NCBI GenBank assembly: GCA_018240525.1
Contig: JAFEFN010000013.1
Location: forward strand, 62,001-126,000
Reading direction: 5' to 3'
Origin: Pseudomonadota bacterium
GTDB taxonomy: Bacteria; Pseudomonadota; Gammaproteobacteria; Steroidobacterales; Steroidobacteraceae
DNA length: 64,000 nucleotides
In this document: piece after piece, positions 8,448-16,063 of the stretch
Position numbering within the stretch: the stretch's first letter is position 1
How the letters are laid out: the number at the start of each line of letters is the position of its first letter
Made by a program: the position numbers and the translations under genes
The notes under the pieces: model-generated
Databases searched by the model: none
What the model saw: the letters and a program-made list of their open reading frames with translations, nothing else
Told to the model about the DNA's origin: nothing

Positions 8448-9419
8448 TCAGTAGTTGATGTAGACGTCGGTGGTGAGCTCGGACTCCGGCGGCAATGGCG
8501 CGGCCTTCGCCGCCTTCACCGCCGCGTCGATCTCGGCCATGACCTCGGCGTCGATGGCATCCAGCTGCGCCGCCGTGAGCGGGCCGCCGTCGGCCTCCAT
8601 GCGGGCGCGGAAGCGCGCCAGGCAATCCATGCTGCGGCGCTGCTGCGCGACCTCGTCCTTGGCGCGGTAGCGCTGCGGATCACCCTCGAAGTGGCCGAAG
8701 AAGCGCGTGGTGAGCGCCTCGATCGTGGAGGGCCCGCCGCCGGCGCGCGCCCGCTGCAGCGCGCGCTGCATCGCGGCGTGGACGGCGAAGAAGTCGCTGC
8801 CGTCGACCTTCTCGGCCGGCATGCCGAAGCCTGCCGAGCGCGCGGCGATATCCTTCGAGCCCACCGCGTAGTCGACGCCGGTGTGCTCGCTGTAGCCGTT
8901 GTTCTCGAACACGAAGATGACGGGGGCCTTCAGCACCACGGCCAGGTTCATCGCCTCGAAGACCGTGCCCTGGTTGCAGCTGCCGTCGCCGCCGAAGGCG
9001 ACGCTCACGTTGCCCGCGCCCCGCAGCTGGCAGGCGATGGCGGCGCCGACCGCGAGCGGCGGCCCGCCGCCCACGATCGCATTCGCCCCCAGCATGCCCT
9101 TGCCGAAGTCGGCGATGTGCATCGACCCGCCCTTGCCCTTGCACAGCCCGTCGGCGCGGCCGTAGATCTCCTTCATCATGCCGGTGACGTCGCAGCCCTT
9201 GGCGATGCAGTGCCCGTGGCCGCGGTGCGTGCTGGCGATGTAGTCCGCATCGCTCAGCGCCTCGCAGACCCCGACCGCGACCGCCTCCTGGCCCGAGTAC
9301 AGGTGCGTGAACCCGGGGATCTCGCCGGTGGCGATCTCGGTGTGCAGCCTTTCTTCGAACTCGCGGATCAGCTTCATGCTGCGGTAGACCTGCGCGAGGC
9401 GCTCGGGGCTTAAGGTCAT
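8448..9419 (-). CDS. 2-oxoacid/acetoin dehydrogenase E1 component, alpha subunit
   Basis: A 323-residue thiamine-diphosphate-dependent E1alpha. The ThDP motif runs from GGDGSCNQGTVFEAMNLA to VFENNGYSEHT (GDG...NN), preceded by HRGHGHCIAKG and GKGGSMHIADF. The short length and GGSMHI/GYSEHT wording are closest to acetoin dehydrogenase and pyruvate E1 of the AcoA type. The start is ATG 9419 with GAGGAA just upstream. It sits seven bases after the Rieske oxygenase alpha gene. With E1beta and E2 it forms a near-complete complex, so the pathway likely generates a 2-oxo acid, alpha-diketone or acyloin that is split to acyl-CoA. Confidence 0.93.
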   Translation of the reverse strand: MTLSPERLAQVYRSMKLIREFEERLHTEIATGEIPGFTHLYSGQEAVAVGVCEALSDADYIASTHRGHGHCIAKGCDVTGMMKEIYGRADGLCKGKGGSMHIADFGKGMLGANAIVGGGPPLAVGAAIACQLRGAGNVSVAFGGDGSCNQGTVFEAMNLAVVLKAPVIFVFENNGYSEHTGVDYAVGSKDIAARSAGFGMPAEKVDGSDFFAVHAAMQRALQRARAGGGPSTIEALTTRFFGHFEGDPQRYRAKDEVAQQRRSMDCLARFRARMEADGGPLTAAQLDAIDAEVMAEIDAAVKAAKAAPLPPESELTTDVYINY

Positions 9420-9426
9420 GGGTTCC

Positions 9427-10791
9427 TCACGGGGCACCGGGCGGGCGGCCCGCCGCGCCGTAGATGTAGTCGTCGATGACCTTGTGGAAGTGGCGGATGC
9501 GCAGCTCCTGGCGGCCGATCCACAGGCCGGGGAAGCCGGCCGAGTGCATGCCCGCCTGCACGCCCGGCAGGTTGGCGGCATCCTGGTCCAGCACCGTGCC
9601 GATGGACTTGTCGCCGTGGCTCCACTTCCTGTGCTTGGCGCGCTCGGGCCACTCGGCCCCTTCGGGCACCAGCTCGTAGGTCAGGATGTCGTAGAACATG
9701 CGGTCCGGGTCGCTCGGGTGCGGGCGCTGCCGGAAGATCCAGAAGTCGTCCGCGTGCACGTTGAGCGAGAGGTTCGGGAAGATCAGGTAGTGGTAGTCGT
9801 CGGTGAGCTGGTCATCGTTCAGGCGCGAGTAGTCGCGGCCCTGCGCCTTGCCCTGCACGCGCTTGTGCTTCTGCACGTCGGTGCGGATGTTGCCGATCGG
9901 GCCATCGTAGTCGGCGGGGTCCATGCCCGCGCCCTTCATGATGCTCTTGATCGGCTCGGGGATGGAGGGCGGGCGGCGCACCCGCGGTGAGAGCGTGCCG
10001 AAGGGGATCAGGTAGCGGCTGTGCCGCTCGTAGCAGTCGATCTGGATGTCCAGGTCGTGCAGGTACCACAGCAGCTGCGGGTGGATGCCCTGCACGTGGT
10101 AGCTCTCGTTGAAGGCATCGACGGAGGTCTTCCAGTTGCAGTTCCACTCCACCGTGATGTCGCGCGTCTGCACCATGCGGTCGAAGTTGTAGGGGTCCAG
10201 GTGCTTCGGGATGGGCCCGAGGAACTCCCGCAGCGGCTCGGGCTTCTCGTTCAGCGTGTACCAGACGAAGCCGCCCCAGGTGTCGCAGGCCACCTCGCGC
10301 AGGCCGCGCTTCGGGCGTCCCTGCGGGAAGGTGTCGATGTCCGGGATGCGCCGGTAGCTGCCGTCGAGCTCGTACTCCCAGTGGTGGTACGCGCAGGTGA
10401 ACGAGCGAGCCTCGCCGGTGGTGCCCAGCCCGCAGTCGCGCAGGCGGTTGCCGCGGTGCTGGCAGACGTTGTAGAAGGCGCGCACCGTGGCATCGGCCTG
10501 GCGGACGATGAGGATCGACTCGCGGCCGATCTCGGTGACCACGTAGTCACCGGGCTCCGGGATGTCGAGGAGGCGCGCGCCGAGCAGCCACACCTTGGTC
10601 CACAGCCGCTCCCACTCCCACTGCATGAACTGCGCGGAGGTGTAGCGCCGTGCATCGATCATCCCGGTGCCGAGCTCCGGGTCGGGGTGCTTCTCGGTCG
10701 GGGTCTCCGGGCTTTCGTGGGGCTGCACGCGCCGCACCGGCGTGTACGCCGGGGTCTGCGAGCGCTTGTTGAAGTCCTCCTCCGAGCCCAT
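9427..10791 (-). CDS. Rieske non-heme iron oxygenase, alpha subunit
   Basis: A 454-residue aromatic-ring-hydroxylating dioxygenase-type alpha subunit. The Rieske centre is C110-Q-H112 (NVCQHRGNRLRD) and C133-A-Y-H136 (CAYHHWEYELDG). The mononuclear iron site is the NESYHVQGIH segment, with His232 and His237 as ligands and Glu229 at the place of the bridging Asp. It should insert oxygen into an aromatic, alicyclic or similar substrate using NADH through a ferredoxin. No beta subunit gene is adjacent, so it is probably an alpha-only (homotrimeric) enzyme. The ferredoxin at 1495-1827 may serve it. It lies second in the operon, 12 bases after the SDR gene. Confidence 0.93.
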   Translation of the reverse strand: MGSEEDFNKRSQTPAYTPVRRVQPHESPETPTEKHPDPELGTGMIDARRYTSAQFMQWEWERLWTKVWLLGARLLDIPEPGDYVVTEIGRESILIVRQADATVRAFYNVCQHRGNRLRDCGLGTTGEARSFTCAYHHWEYELDGSYRRIPDIDTFPQGRPKRGLREVACDTWGGFVWYTLNEKPEPLREFLGPIPKHLDPYNFDRMVQTRDITVEWNCNWKTSVDAFNESYHVQGIHPQLLWYLHDLDIQIDCYERHSRYLIPFGTLSPRVRRPPSIPEPIKSIMKGAGMDPADYDGPIGNIRTDVQKHKRVQGKAQGRDYSRLNDDQLTDDYHYLIFPNLSLNVHADDFWIFRQRPHPSDPDRMFYDILTYELVPEGAEWPERAKHRKWSHGDKSIGTVLDQDAANLPGVQAGMHSAGFPGLWIGRQELRIRHFHKVIDDYIYGAAGRPPGAP

Positions 10792-10803
10792 GGGAGTCGT
10801 GGC

Positions 10804-11565
10804 CTAGAACTGCACGCGCTTGGTGAAGCCGTTGTCGGCGACCACGTTGGCGCCGGTCACCAGCGAGCCGGCGGGACTGGCGATGAAGGCCACCACGCGC
10901 GCCACCTCCTCGGGTGCGCCCATCTTCCCGCCGGGGAACTGCTTCATGGCCCACTCGTACATCTTGGGCATCGTGCCCTTGATCATCTCCCAGGCGCCGC
11001 CCTCGAAGTAGATCGGACCGGGGGACACCGCGTTCACGCGCACGCCCTTCTTGCCGACGAACTGCGAGAGCTGCTTGGAATAGGTGATGAGCGCGGCCTT
11101 CATCGCGTTGTAGGCCATGGGCCCGCCGAAGGTCTCCACCGCGTTGGTGGAGGCGATGATGACGATGGAGCCCGCCCCGCCCTTCTCGAGGTGGGGCATC
11201 AGGGTCTCGCAGCCGCGCACGGTGTGCAGCACGTCGACCTCGAAGGCCTTGACCCAGTTCTTCTCGCTGTCCATGCCGCCGCCGGCGCTGACGTTGGGGA
11301 TGAAGATGTCGCAGCCGCCCAGGGCGGCCACGGTGCGCTCGAGCCAGGCCTTGTAGGCCTCCCCGTCGCGCACGTTGACGGCCTCGCCGACGACGTGGAC
11401 GCCGCGGCCGGAGATCTCGCGCACGGCGGCGGCGACCTCCTCCTCGGTGCGGGCGCACAGGCCGATGTCGGCGCCTTCCTGTGCCAGGAGCTCCACGATG
11501 GCCCGGCCGATGCCCTTGGTGGCGCCCGTGACGATCGCCTTCTTGCCGCGCAAACCCAGGTCCAT
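10804..11565 (-). CDS. SDR family oxidoreductase 1
   Basis: A 253-residue classical short-chain dehydrogenase/reductase. The NAD(P)-binding glycine motif TGATKGIGR is near residue 14, and there is an N-x-S stretch (IPNVSAGG). The catalytic Ser/Tyr/Lys set lies in ASTNAVETFGGPMAYNAMKAA, where Tyr and Lys are in Y-N-A-M-K. It is a cytoplasmic enzyme for a secondary alcohol/ketone pair, substrate unknown. It is the first gene of the six-gene operon with the Rieske oxygenase, E1, E2 and PQQ dehydrogenase. AGGGGG precedes the ATG. The promoter region upstream (11631-11674) carries a perfect TATAAT and an operator-like palindrome. Confidence 0.93.
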   Translation of the reverse strand: MDLGLRGKKAIVTGATKGIGRAIVELLAQEGADIGLCARTEEEVAAAVREISGRGVHVVGEAVNVRDGEAYKAWLERTVAALGGCDIFIPNVSAGGGMDSEKNWVKAFEVDVLHTVRGCETLMPHLEKGGAGSIVIIASTNAVETFGGPMAYNAMKAALITYSKQLSQFVGKKGVRVNAVSPGPIYFEGGAWEMIKGTMPKMYEWAMKQFPGGKMGAPEEVARVVAFIASPAGSLVTGANVVADNGFTKRVQF

Positions 11566-11630
11566 CGTCGCCCCCTTAAGCCTTATGGCGCACGTGCGCC
11601 CGTGGATGCCGATCTTCCGCAGATGGTTGA

Positions 11631-11658
11631 ATTATAGGCAACGATGGCTAAGATACAA
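11631..11658 (-). promoter_or_regulatory. Predicted sigma70-type promoter of the SDR-Rieske-E1-E2-PQQ operon
   Basis: On the minus strand, TTGTAT (11658-11653) and a perfect TATAAT (11636-11631) are spaced by 16 bases, placing a start near 11624, about 60 bases before the SDR1 ATG. The -35 element is weak (three of six consensus bases), which fits an activated or operator-controlled promoter. Its outer end overlaps operator-like palindrome 2. Prediction only. Confidence 0.55.
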
Positions 11659-11674
11659 TCAGTCATGATTGTTT
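11655..11674. promoter_or_regulatory. Operator-like palindrome 2 of 3
   Basis: ATCAGTCATGATTGTTT (11658-11674) matches palindrome 1 at 14 of 17 bases. The slightly wider ACAATC...GATTGT (11655-11672) is itself an inverted repeat. It lies just after the stop of SDR2 and overlaps the -35 side of the predicted promoter for the SDR1 operon, where a TetR-type repressor would block transcription. Confidence 0.65.
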
Positions 11675-11677
11675 TTT

Positions 11678-12478
11678 TCAAGCAGACCCCGATTTCGCGG
11701 CGGCCAGGCTCGCGTTGATGTCGCGGGGGCTGGGATTGCGGCGCAGGGTGAGGCCCCCGTTGATCTGCAGGACCTGGCCGGTGATGAAGCTGCCCGGCTG
11801 CCCCAGCCACACGGCCGCATCGGCCACGTCCTCCGCCGTGCCGATCCGGCCCAGCGGGTACTCCTTCACGAACGCCTCGCGCAGCCCGGGCATCTGCATC
11901 TCCTTCTCGGTCATGGGCGTCGCGGTGAGCCCGGGGGCCAGCGAGTTCACCTTCACCCCCTTGGCGCCGTACTCGTTGGCAAAGCAGCGCACCAGGGCAT
12001 CGGCGCCGGCCTTGGTGCCGATGTAGGCCGCATGGTTGTGCAGCAGCGCGTACACCGAGGCCGAGGACATCGTGATGATCGAGCCGCCGCCGTGGGCGGC
12101 CATGGCCTCGGCGAACACCTGCAGGAAGAAGAACACGCCCTTGAACTGCAGGTTGGTGAGCGCATCGATCTGCTCGGCGCTGGTATCGCGCAGCTTCGCC
12201 ATGAGCCCGTGGCCGGTGCAGTTCACGGCGACGTCGATGCGGCCGCCGAACTCGAGCGCCACCCGCGCGAGGTTCTCCACGTCCGCCTTGCGCGTGATGT
12301 CGCACGTGGCCGGGATGCCGCCGAGCTCCTTCGCCAGGGCCGCAAGCGCGGCGGCGCCGCGGCCGGCGACCACCACGCGGGCGCCCTCCTTCGCGAAGCG
12401 CCGGGCGATGGTCTGCCCCATGTTGTCCCGCCCGGCGGCCCCCAGGATGACGGCGATCTTGCCCTGCAACTGGCTCAT
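11678..12478 (-). CDS. SDR family oxidoreductase 2
   Basis: A 266-residue SDR. The nucleotide-binding motif is the looser G-A-A-G-R-D-N-M-G-Q form (ILGAAGRDNMGQTIARRFA). The active-site segment is SSASVYALLHNHAAYIGTKAG, with Tyr and Lys in Y-I-G-T-K. NCTGHGLMAK holds the conserved Asn. The start is ATG 12478, with GGGGAA upstream; an upstream in-frame ATG at 12532 would overlap the divergent gene and adds an unconserved extension. It is divergent from the NTF2-like gene, with only 47 bp between the starts. A cytoplasmic alcohol/ketone oxidoreductase; substrate unknown. Confidence 0.92.
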   Translation of the reverse strand: MSQLQGKIAVILGAAGRDNMGQTIARRFAKEGARVVVAGRGAAALAALAKELGGIPATCDITRKADVENLARVALEFGGRIDVAVNCTGHGLMAKLRDTSAEQIDALTNLQFKGVFFFLQVFAEAMAAHGGGSIITMSSASVYALLHNHAAYIGTKAGADALVRCFANEYGAKGVKVNSLAPGLTATPMTEKEMQMPGLREAFVKEYPLGRIGTAEDVADAAVWLGQPGSFITGQVLQINGGLTLRRNPSPRDINASLAAAKSGSA

Positions 12479-12525
12479 GACTTGTTCCCCGGCCCGTGCG
12501 GGCCTCAATTCCAGGAGTTCACGCG

Positions 12526-13080
12526 ATGACACACATTGACAGCGCCCTGGAGGCCCGGCTGCGCCGCCTCGAGGACCGTGCCGAGCTCACCCAGCTCATC
12601 GCCCGCTACGGCGTGGCCGTCGATGACCGCGACCTTCCGGGGATCGCCGCCCTGTTCACCCCGGACGGCTCGTTCCGCTCCCAGGACGGCGTCATGAACG
12701 CGCAGGGCCACGCGGCGGTGCTCGAGCAGTTCCGCGGGCGCTTCCGGGCACTGAAGTTGAGCTACCACTTCTCGCACGACCACATCTTCGAGTTCGGCGC
12801 GGACCCGGATGAAGCCACCGGCCTCGTCACCGCGCACGCGGAAGTCTGGCGCAACGGCCGCGCCCTGATCGGCGCGCTGCGCTACCAGGACCGCTACCGC
12901 CGGTACCAGGGGCGCTGGTGCTTCGCGGACCGGCTGCTGTGGTTCCTCTACTACCTGCCGGTCACCGAGTACGCCGAGGCGCTCGGCGATCGGCTGCGGC
13001 AGCGCGCCTACGGCGACCGCCGGCCGGCCGACTTCCCCGAGTCCCTGGCCAGCTGGCAGCAGCACCACGACCCGGGCTGA
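12526..13080 (+). CDS. NTF2-like (SnoaL-type) protein
   Basis: A 184-residue protein with the opening of the SnoaL/NTF2-like superfamily: LEDRAELTQLIARYGVAVDDRD, then LFTPDGSFRSQDGVMNAQG and a His-containing middle (YHFSHDHIFEF). These cone-shaped folds include dehydratases, isomerases and hydroxylase small subunits, so the role here is open. ATG 12526 is chosen for the AGGAG at 12513-12517; an earlier in-frame start is unlikely. It is the only plus-strand gene between the SDR and MaoC genes and is convergent with MaoC (11 bp). The context suggests a dehydration or isomerisation step in the same pathway. Confidence 0.8.
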   Translation: MTHIDSALEARLRRLEDRAELTQLIARYGVAVDDRDLPGIAALFTPDGSFRSQDGVMNAQGHAAVLEQFRGRFRALKLSYHFSHDHIFEFGADPDEATGLVTAHAEVWRNGRALIGALRYQDRYRRYQGRWCFADRLLWFLYYLPVTEYAEALGDRLRQRAYGDRRPADFPESLASWQQHHDPG

Positions 13081-13091
13081 GGCGCACCGCA

Positions 13092-13541
13092 TCAGCCCTC
13101 CCCCCGCGGGCGGCGCTCGATGAGGTTGGTGCTCCGGCAGGTGAAGACCACCTCATCGTGCTGGTTGAGCAGTTCGTAGCGGAACACCGTGACGCCACGC
13201 CCGGGGTCCTTGGCGGAAGGACGCAGCGACAGGCAGTGCGAGCGGGCCCGCAGCGTGTCCCCGGGGCGCACTGCCCGCAGGAAGCGCACGTCGTCCCAGG
13301 CCACCCCGCAGATCCAGGCGATGTCGGGCGCCATCTGGTGATCGAGCGCCCGCCAGATCGCCATGGTGAAGATGCCCGAGGCGATCAGGCCGCCGAAGCG
13401 GGAGCCGCCGGCGGCGACCGGGTCGGCGTGGAAGTACTGCGGGTCGTACTGCTGCGCGAAGTCGAGCAGTTCCTCCTCGGTCACCTGCCGCGGGGCGGAC
13501 TCGCAGGTCTCACCGACGCTCAGGTCCTCGAGGTAGCGCAC
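13092..13541 (-). CDS. MaoC-like (R)-specific enoyl-CoA hydratase/dehydratase
   Basis: A 149-residue single hot-dog-fold MaoC protein. The hydratase motif is recognisable as FAQQYDPQYFHADP, carrying the Asp-x-x-x-x-His pair, followed by the strand GVAWDDVRFLRAVRPGDTL. It would hydrate an enoyl-CoA or dehydrate a 3-hydroxyacyl-CoA in the cytoplasm. The gene follows SDR3 after 16 bases, so the hydratase and dehydrogenase may act in sequence as in beta-oxidation. Convergent with the NTF2-like gene. Confidence 0.9.
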   Translation of the reverse strand: MRYLEDLSVGETCESAPRQVTEEELLDFAQQYDPQYFHADPVAAGGSRFGGLIASGIFTMAIWRALDHQMAPDIAWICGVAWDDVRFLRAVRPGDTLRARSHCLSLRPSAKDPGRGVTVFRYELLNQHDEVVFTCRSTNLIERRPRGEG

Positions 13542-13557
13542 CGTGCAGGTCCCGCAC

Positions 13558-14316
13558 TCACTGGATGGTGAGCGCGTTGTCGATGACGATCTCGGTGCCG
13601 TTGACGAAGCGCGACTCGTCCGATGCCAGGTAGACCACGAGGTTCGCCACGTCCTCGGGTTTCCCTAAGCCCCAGGGAGCCGCCTCGTAGTCGGACATCT
13701 TCATGCCGAGCACCGCGTTGGCCGCCGACACCATCGGCGTCTCGATGGCGCCGGCGTGCACGGAATTGCAGCGGATGTTGTACTTGTTCATCTGGCAGTG
13801 CACCGCGATGCTCTTGGTCATGGCGCGCACCGCGCCCTTGGCCGCGCTGTAGGCGAAGAACACCGGGTAGCCGAGGTGCGAGGCCACCGAGCTCATGTTG
13901 ATGATGGAGCCGCCGCCCCCCTCGCGCATCACGGGAATGGCCGCCTTGCAGCCGAGGAACACCCCCTCGGACATCACCGCGTTCGCGAAGCGGAACTGCT
14001 CGAGCGTCGTGGTCTCGGGGGTCGCCACCACCACCACGCCGGCGTTGTTCACCAGGATGCTCAGGGAGCCGAAGGTGCGCTTCGCCTCGGCCACGACCTG
14101 CGTCCAGCGCGCCTCGTCGCGCACGTCGTGCACGGCGAAGGCGGCGCTGCCGGGGATCGCGGCGTTCAGCTCCGCGGCGACCGCCTTCCCGGCGGCCTCG
14201 TTGACGTCGGTCAGCAGCACCTTGGCACCGGCGCGCGTGAGTGCGACGGCATCCGCACGACCCAGGCCCGAGGCCGCGCCGGTGACGATTGCGACCTTGC
14301 CTGCGAGACGGTTCAT
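13558..14316 (-). CDS. SDR family oxidoreductase 3
   Basis: A 252-residue classical SDR. TGAASGLGRADAVALTRAGAK is the NAD(P)-binding segment, NNAGVVVV holds the structural Asn, and SSVASHLGYPVFFAYSAAKGA gives Ser...Tyr-x-x-x-Lys. The acidic residue after beta-2 (LLTDVNEAAG) suggests NAD(H). It leads a two-gene operon with the MaoC hydratase and is divergent from the tetR gene at 14431 across a 114-bp region with operator-like site 3. It is a likely 3-hydroxyacyl or ring-hydroxyl dehydrogenase in the regulon. Confidence 0.92.
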   Translation of the reverse strand: MNRLAGKVAIVTGAASGLGRADAVALTRAGAKVLLTDVNEAAGKAVAAELNAAIPGSAAFAVHDVRDEARWTQVVAEAKRTFGSLSILVNNAGVVVVATPETTTLEQFRFANAVMSEGVFLGCKAAIPVMREGGGGSIINMSSVASHLGYPVFFAYSAAKGAVRAMTKSIAVHCQMNKYNIRCNSVHAGAIETPMVSAANAVLGMKMSDYEAAPWGLGKPEDVANLVVYLASDESRFVNGTEIVIDNALTIQ

Positions 14317-14351
14317 GGGTGTCGTCCTGGTTGCGGAGGGACCGACACGCT

Positions 14352-14391
14352 AACAGTCACAATATCCGGTTTCAATCAATTTTGACTTTTT
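14352..14391. promoter_or_regulatory. Operator-like site 3 of 3 in the SDR3/tetR divergent region
   Basis: ATCAATTTTGACTTTTT at 14375-14391 matches palindrome 1 at 12 of 17 bases and has the same trailing TTCAAGCAG as site 2. A second half-site, AACAGTCAC at 14352-14360, repeats the left arm of palindrome 1 exactly for seven bases. The region sits between SDR3 and the TetR-family regulator, the place where an autoregulatory operator is expected. It is weaker than sites 1 and 2. Confidence 0.5.
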
Positions 14392-14430
14392 CAAGCAGGC
14401 TGTACGTCCCTGTGATAAAAAGGAATTTAC

Positions 14431-15102
14431 GTGACTCCCTCCTCTCCATCAGCCCCCGACGACGACGAGCGCAGCCCCCCGCTGGGCTGGCAGGCGCAAA
14501 AGAGCGCCTCGACGCGCACCCAGATCACCGAGGCGGCCATCAAGTGCTTCGTGGAGTACGGCTACTCGCGCACCACGACCACCCTGATCGCCGAGAAGGC
14601 GGGGCTCTCCCGGGGGGCGATGCTGCACCACTTCCCCTCGCGCCTGGCGGTGGTGCGGGCCGCCGTGGAGCACCTGCATTCCAAGCGACTGCGCGCCTTC
14701 CGCAAGGCGGTCACCAAGCCCTCGACCGACGGGGACCACGTGCGCCAGGGCGTCGAGGCGTACTGGTCGCACGTGCGCCACCCGATGTTCGTGGCCTTCT
14801 TCGAGCTGGCGGTGGCGGCGCGCTCGGACAAGGAGCTCGCCTCCATCCTGCGCCCCGCGCAGGAGGCCTTCGAGCGCGAGTGGCACCAGGCCGCCGTGGA
14901 TGTCTTCCCCGAGTGGCGTGGCCGCGGCGAGAAGTTCGACCTGGCGCTCGACCTGTCGCGCTACGTGCTGGAGGGCATGGCCATCAGCTTCCTCACGCAC
15001 AAGGAAACCGAGCGCGACCAGCGCGTGCTTACGTATCTGGACGAAAAGATCCGTGAGCTGGCGGGGCTGCCGAAGCTGGCGGACGCTCCGGAGCGCAAGT
15101 AG
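14431..15102 (+). CDS. TetR/AcrR family transcriptional regulator (catabolic cluster)
   Basis: A 223-residue TetR-family protein. The N-terminal helix-turn-helix region is clear at about residues 27-75 (ITEAAIKCFVEYGYSRTTTT, then IAEKAGLSRGAMLHHFPSRL). The C-terminal part is an all-helical ligand-binding domain of unrecognised specificity. The start is GTG 14431 with AAGGA eight bases upstream. It is divergent from SDR3, and the intervening DNA and two other promoter regions carry related palindromes, so it is the likely repressor of the catabolic regulon with an acyl-CoA or pathway intermediate as inducer (inference). Confidence 0.92.
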   Translation: MTPSSPSAPDDDERSPPLGWQAQKSASTRTQITEAAIKCFVEYGYSRTTTTLIAEKAGLSRGAMLHHFPSRLAVVRAAVEHLHSKRLRAFRKAVTKPSTDGDHVRQGVEAYWSHVRHPMFVAFFELAVAARSDKELASILRPAQEAFEREWHQAAVDVFPEWRGRGEKFDLALDLSRYVLEGMAISFLTHKETERDQRVLTYLDEKIRELAGLPKLADAPERK

Positions 15103-15131
15103 TCGCCGCAGCGCCCACGGGAGCCCCTCCC

Positions 15132-15461
15132 ATGTGGAAGCAGTACGTCACCGAGCCGATGCGTGGCCGCACCCCGCTGTGGCGGGTCATCTGGATCCAG
15201 GGGTTCGGGGTCTCGCTCCTCTACGCGCTCCTGGGCGCCGCGTTCGTGCCGCGGGGGCGGACGGCCGCCGCCGCGTACCTGCTGGTGGGACTGCTCATCG
15301 GCGCGGTGCAGTCGGTGATGCTGTGGCAGTGCGCCTACAACGGCCGCTCGCGCGCGACCGGCACCCTGCTGCGCACGGCGGTGCTGCTCGGCGCCCTGCT
15401 GATGCCGCTCGCCGCCTACCTGTGGTGGCGCCACCCGGAACTGGCCGACCTTGCGCCGTGA
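15132..15461 (+). CDS. Small integral membrane protein
   Basis: A 109-residue protein with three hydrophobic segments: about 18-38 (VIWIQGFGVSLLYALLGAAF), 45-66 (AAYLLVGLLIGAVQSVMLW) and 80-98 (LLRTAVLLGALLMPLAAYLW). It has no recognised domain. ATG 15132 follows GGGAG. It begins 29 bases after the tetR stop, and its end overlaps the start of the next gene, so the three small genes 15132-17074 are probably one unit. Function unknown. Confidence 0.75.
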   Translation: MWKQYVTEPMRGRTPLWRVIWIQGFGVSLLYALLGAAFVPRGRTAAAAYLLVGLLIGAVQSVMLWQCAYNGRSRATGTLLRTAVLLGALLMPLAAYLWWRHPELADLAP

Positions 15462-16044
15462 AGGGCAGCCAGGGCTCGGCGCGCCGCTGCTGTGGCTCGC
15501 GGCCGGGGGAGCGCTTCTGCTGAGCGCTCCGGCGACCGCGGACCTCTCCCAGCAGTGCAGCTACGAATCCTACGAAGTGCCGGCGCTGAAAGGGCGCAGC
15601 CTGCGCCAGCTCCTCAATGCCGCCACGCCGATCCGCGAGGGCGGCAACCCCTTCCATGGCCACACCGCATGGCACGTCGACTGGCACTTCCAGATGATGC
15701 CGCTGCCCAGCGGGCGCTGCGGCATCGACAGCGTGCAGACGCAGCTGACGGCGACCATCACGCTCCCCGGGCCGACCGATCCGGCCATCGCGCACAGTCC
15801 GCAGTTCGTGCAATACCTGGCCGCCCTGAAGGCCCACGAGCGGGGCCACTACGAGATCGGGCGGCACGCCGCCATCCTCATCGACCAGGGCATCCTCACG
15901 CTGCCCTCGGAAGAGGACTGCCCGCGCATGGAACAAGCGGCGAACGACTTCGCCAACGCGCAGCTCGCCGCCGCGCGCGATGCCGACCTGCGCTACGACC
16001 GCGACACGGGCAACGGCCGGACGCAGGGGGCGCAGCTTGACTGA
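15451..16044 (+). CDS. DUF922-family secreted Zn-protease-like protein
   Basis: A 197-residue exported protein with a hydrophobic signal segment (LLWLAAGGALLLSAPATA) followed by the DUF922 domain: GHTAWHVDWHFQM, then ALKAHERGHYEIGRHAA around residue 130. HERGHYEIG is an H-E-x-x-H-like zinc site, but its third position is Gly before His, which is the family's predicted-protease signature. The start is assigned to TTG 15451, which overlaps the end of the membrane-protein gene by 11 bases; no ATG or GTG fits upstream of the signal segment. The substrate is unknown. Confidence 0.8.
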   Translation: MRREGQPGLGAPLLWLAAGGALLLSAPATADLSQQCSYESYEVPALKGRSLRQLLNAATPIREGGNPFHGHTAWHVDWHFQMMPLPSGRCGIDSVQTQLTATITLPGPTDPAIAHSPQFVQYLAALKAHERGHYEIGRHAAILIDQGILTLPSEEDCPRMEQAANDFANAQLAAARDADLRYDRDTGNGRTQGAQLD

Positions 16045-16063
16045 TGTCGCCGGGTCACCCGTG

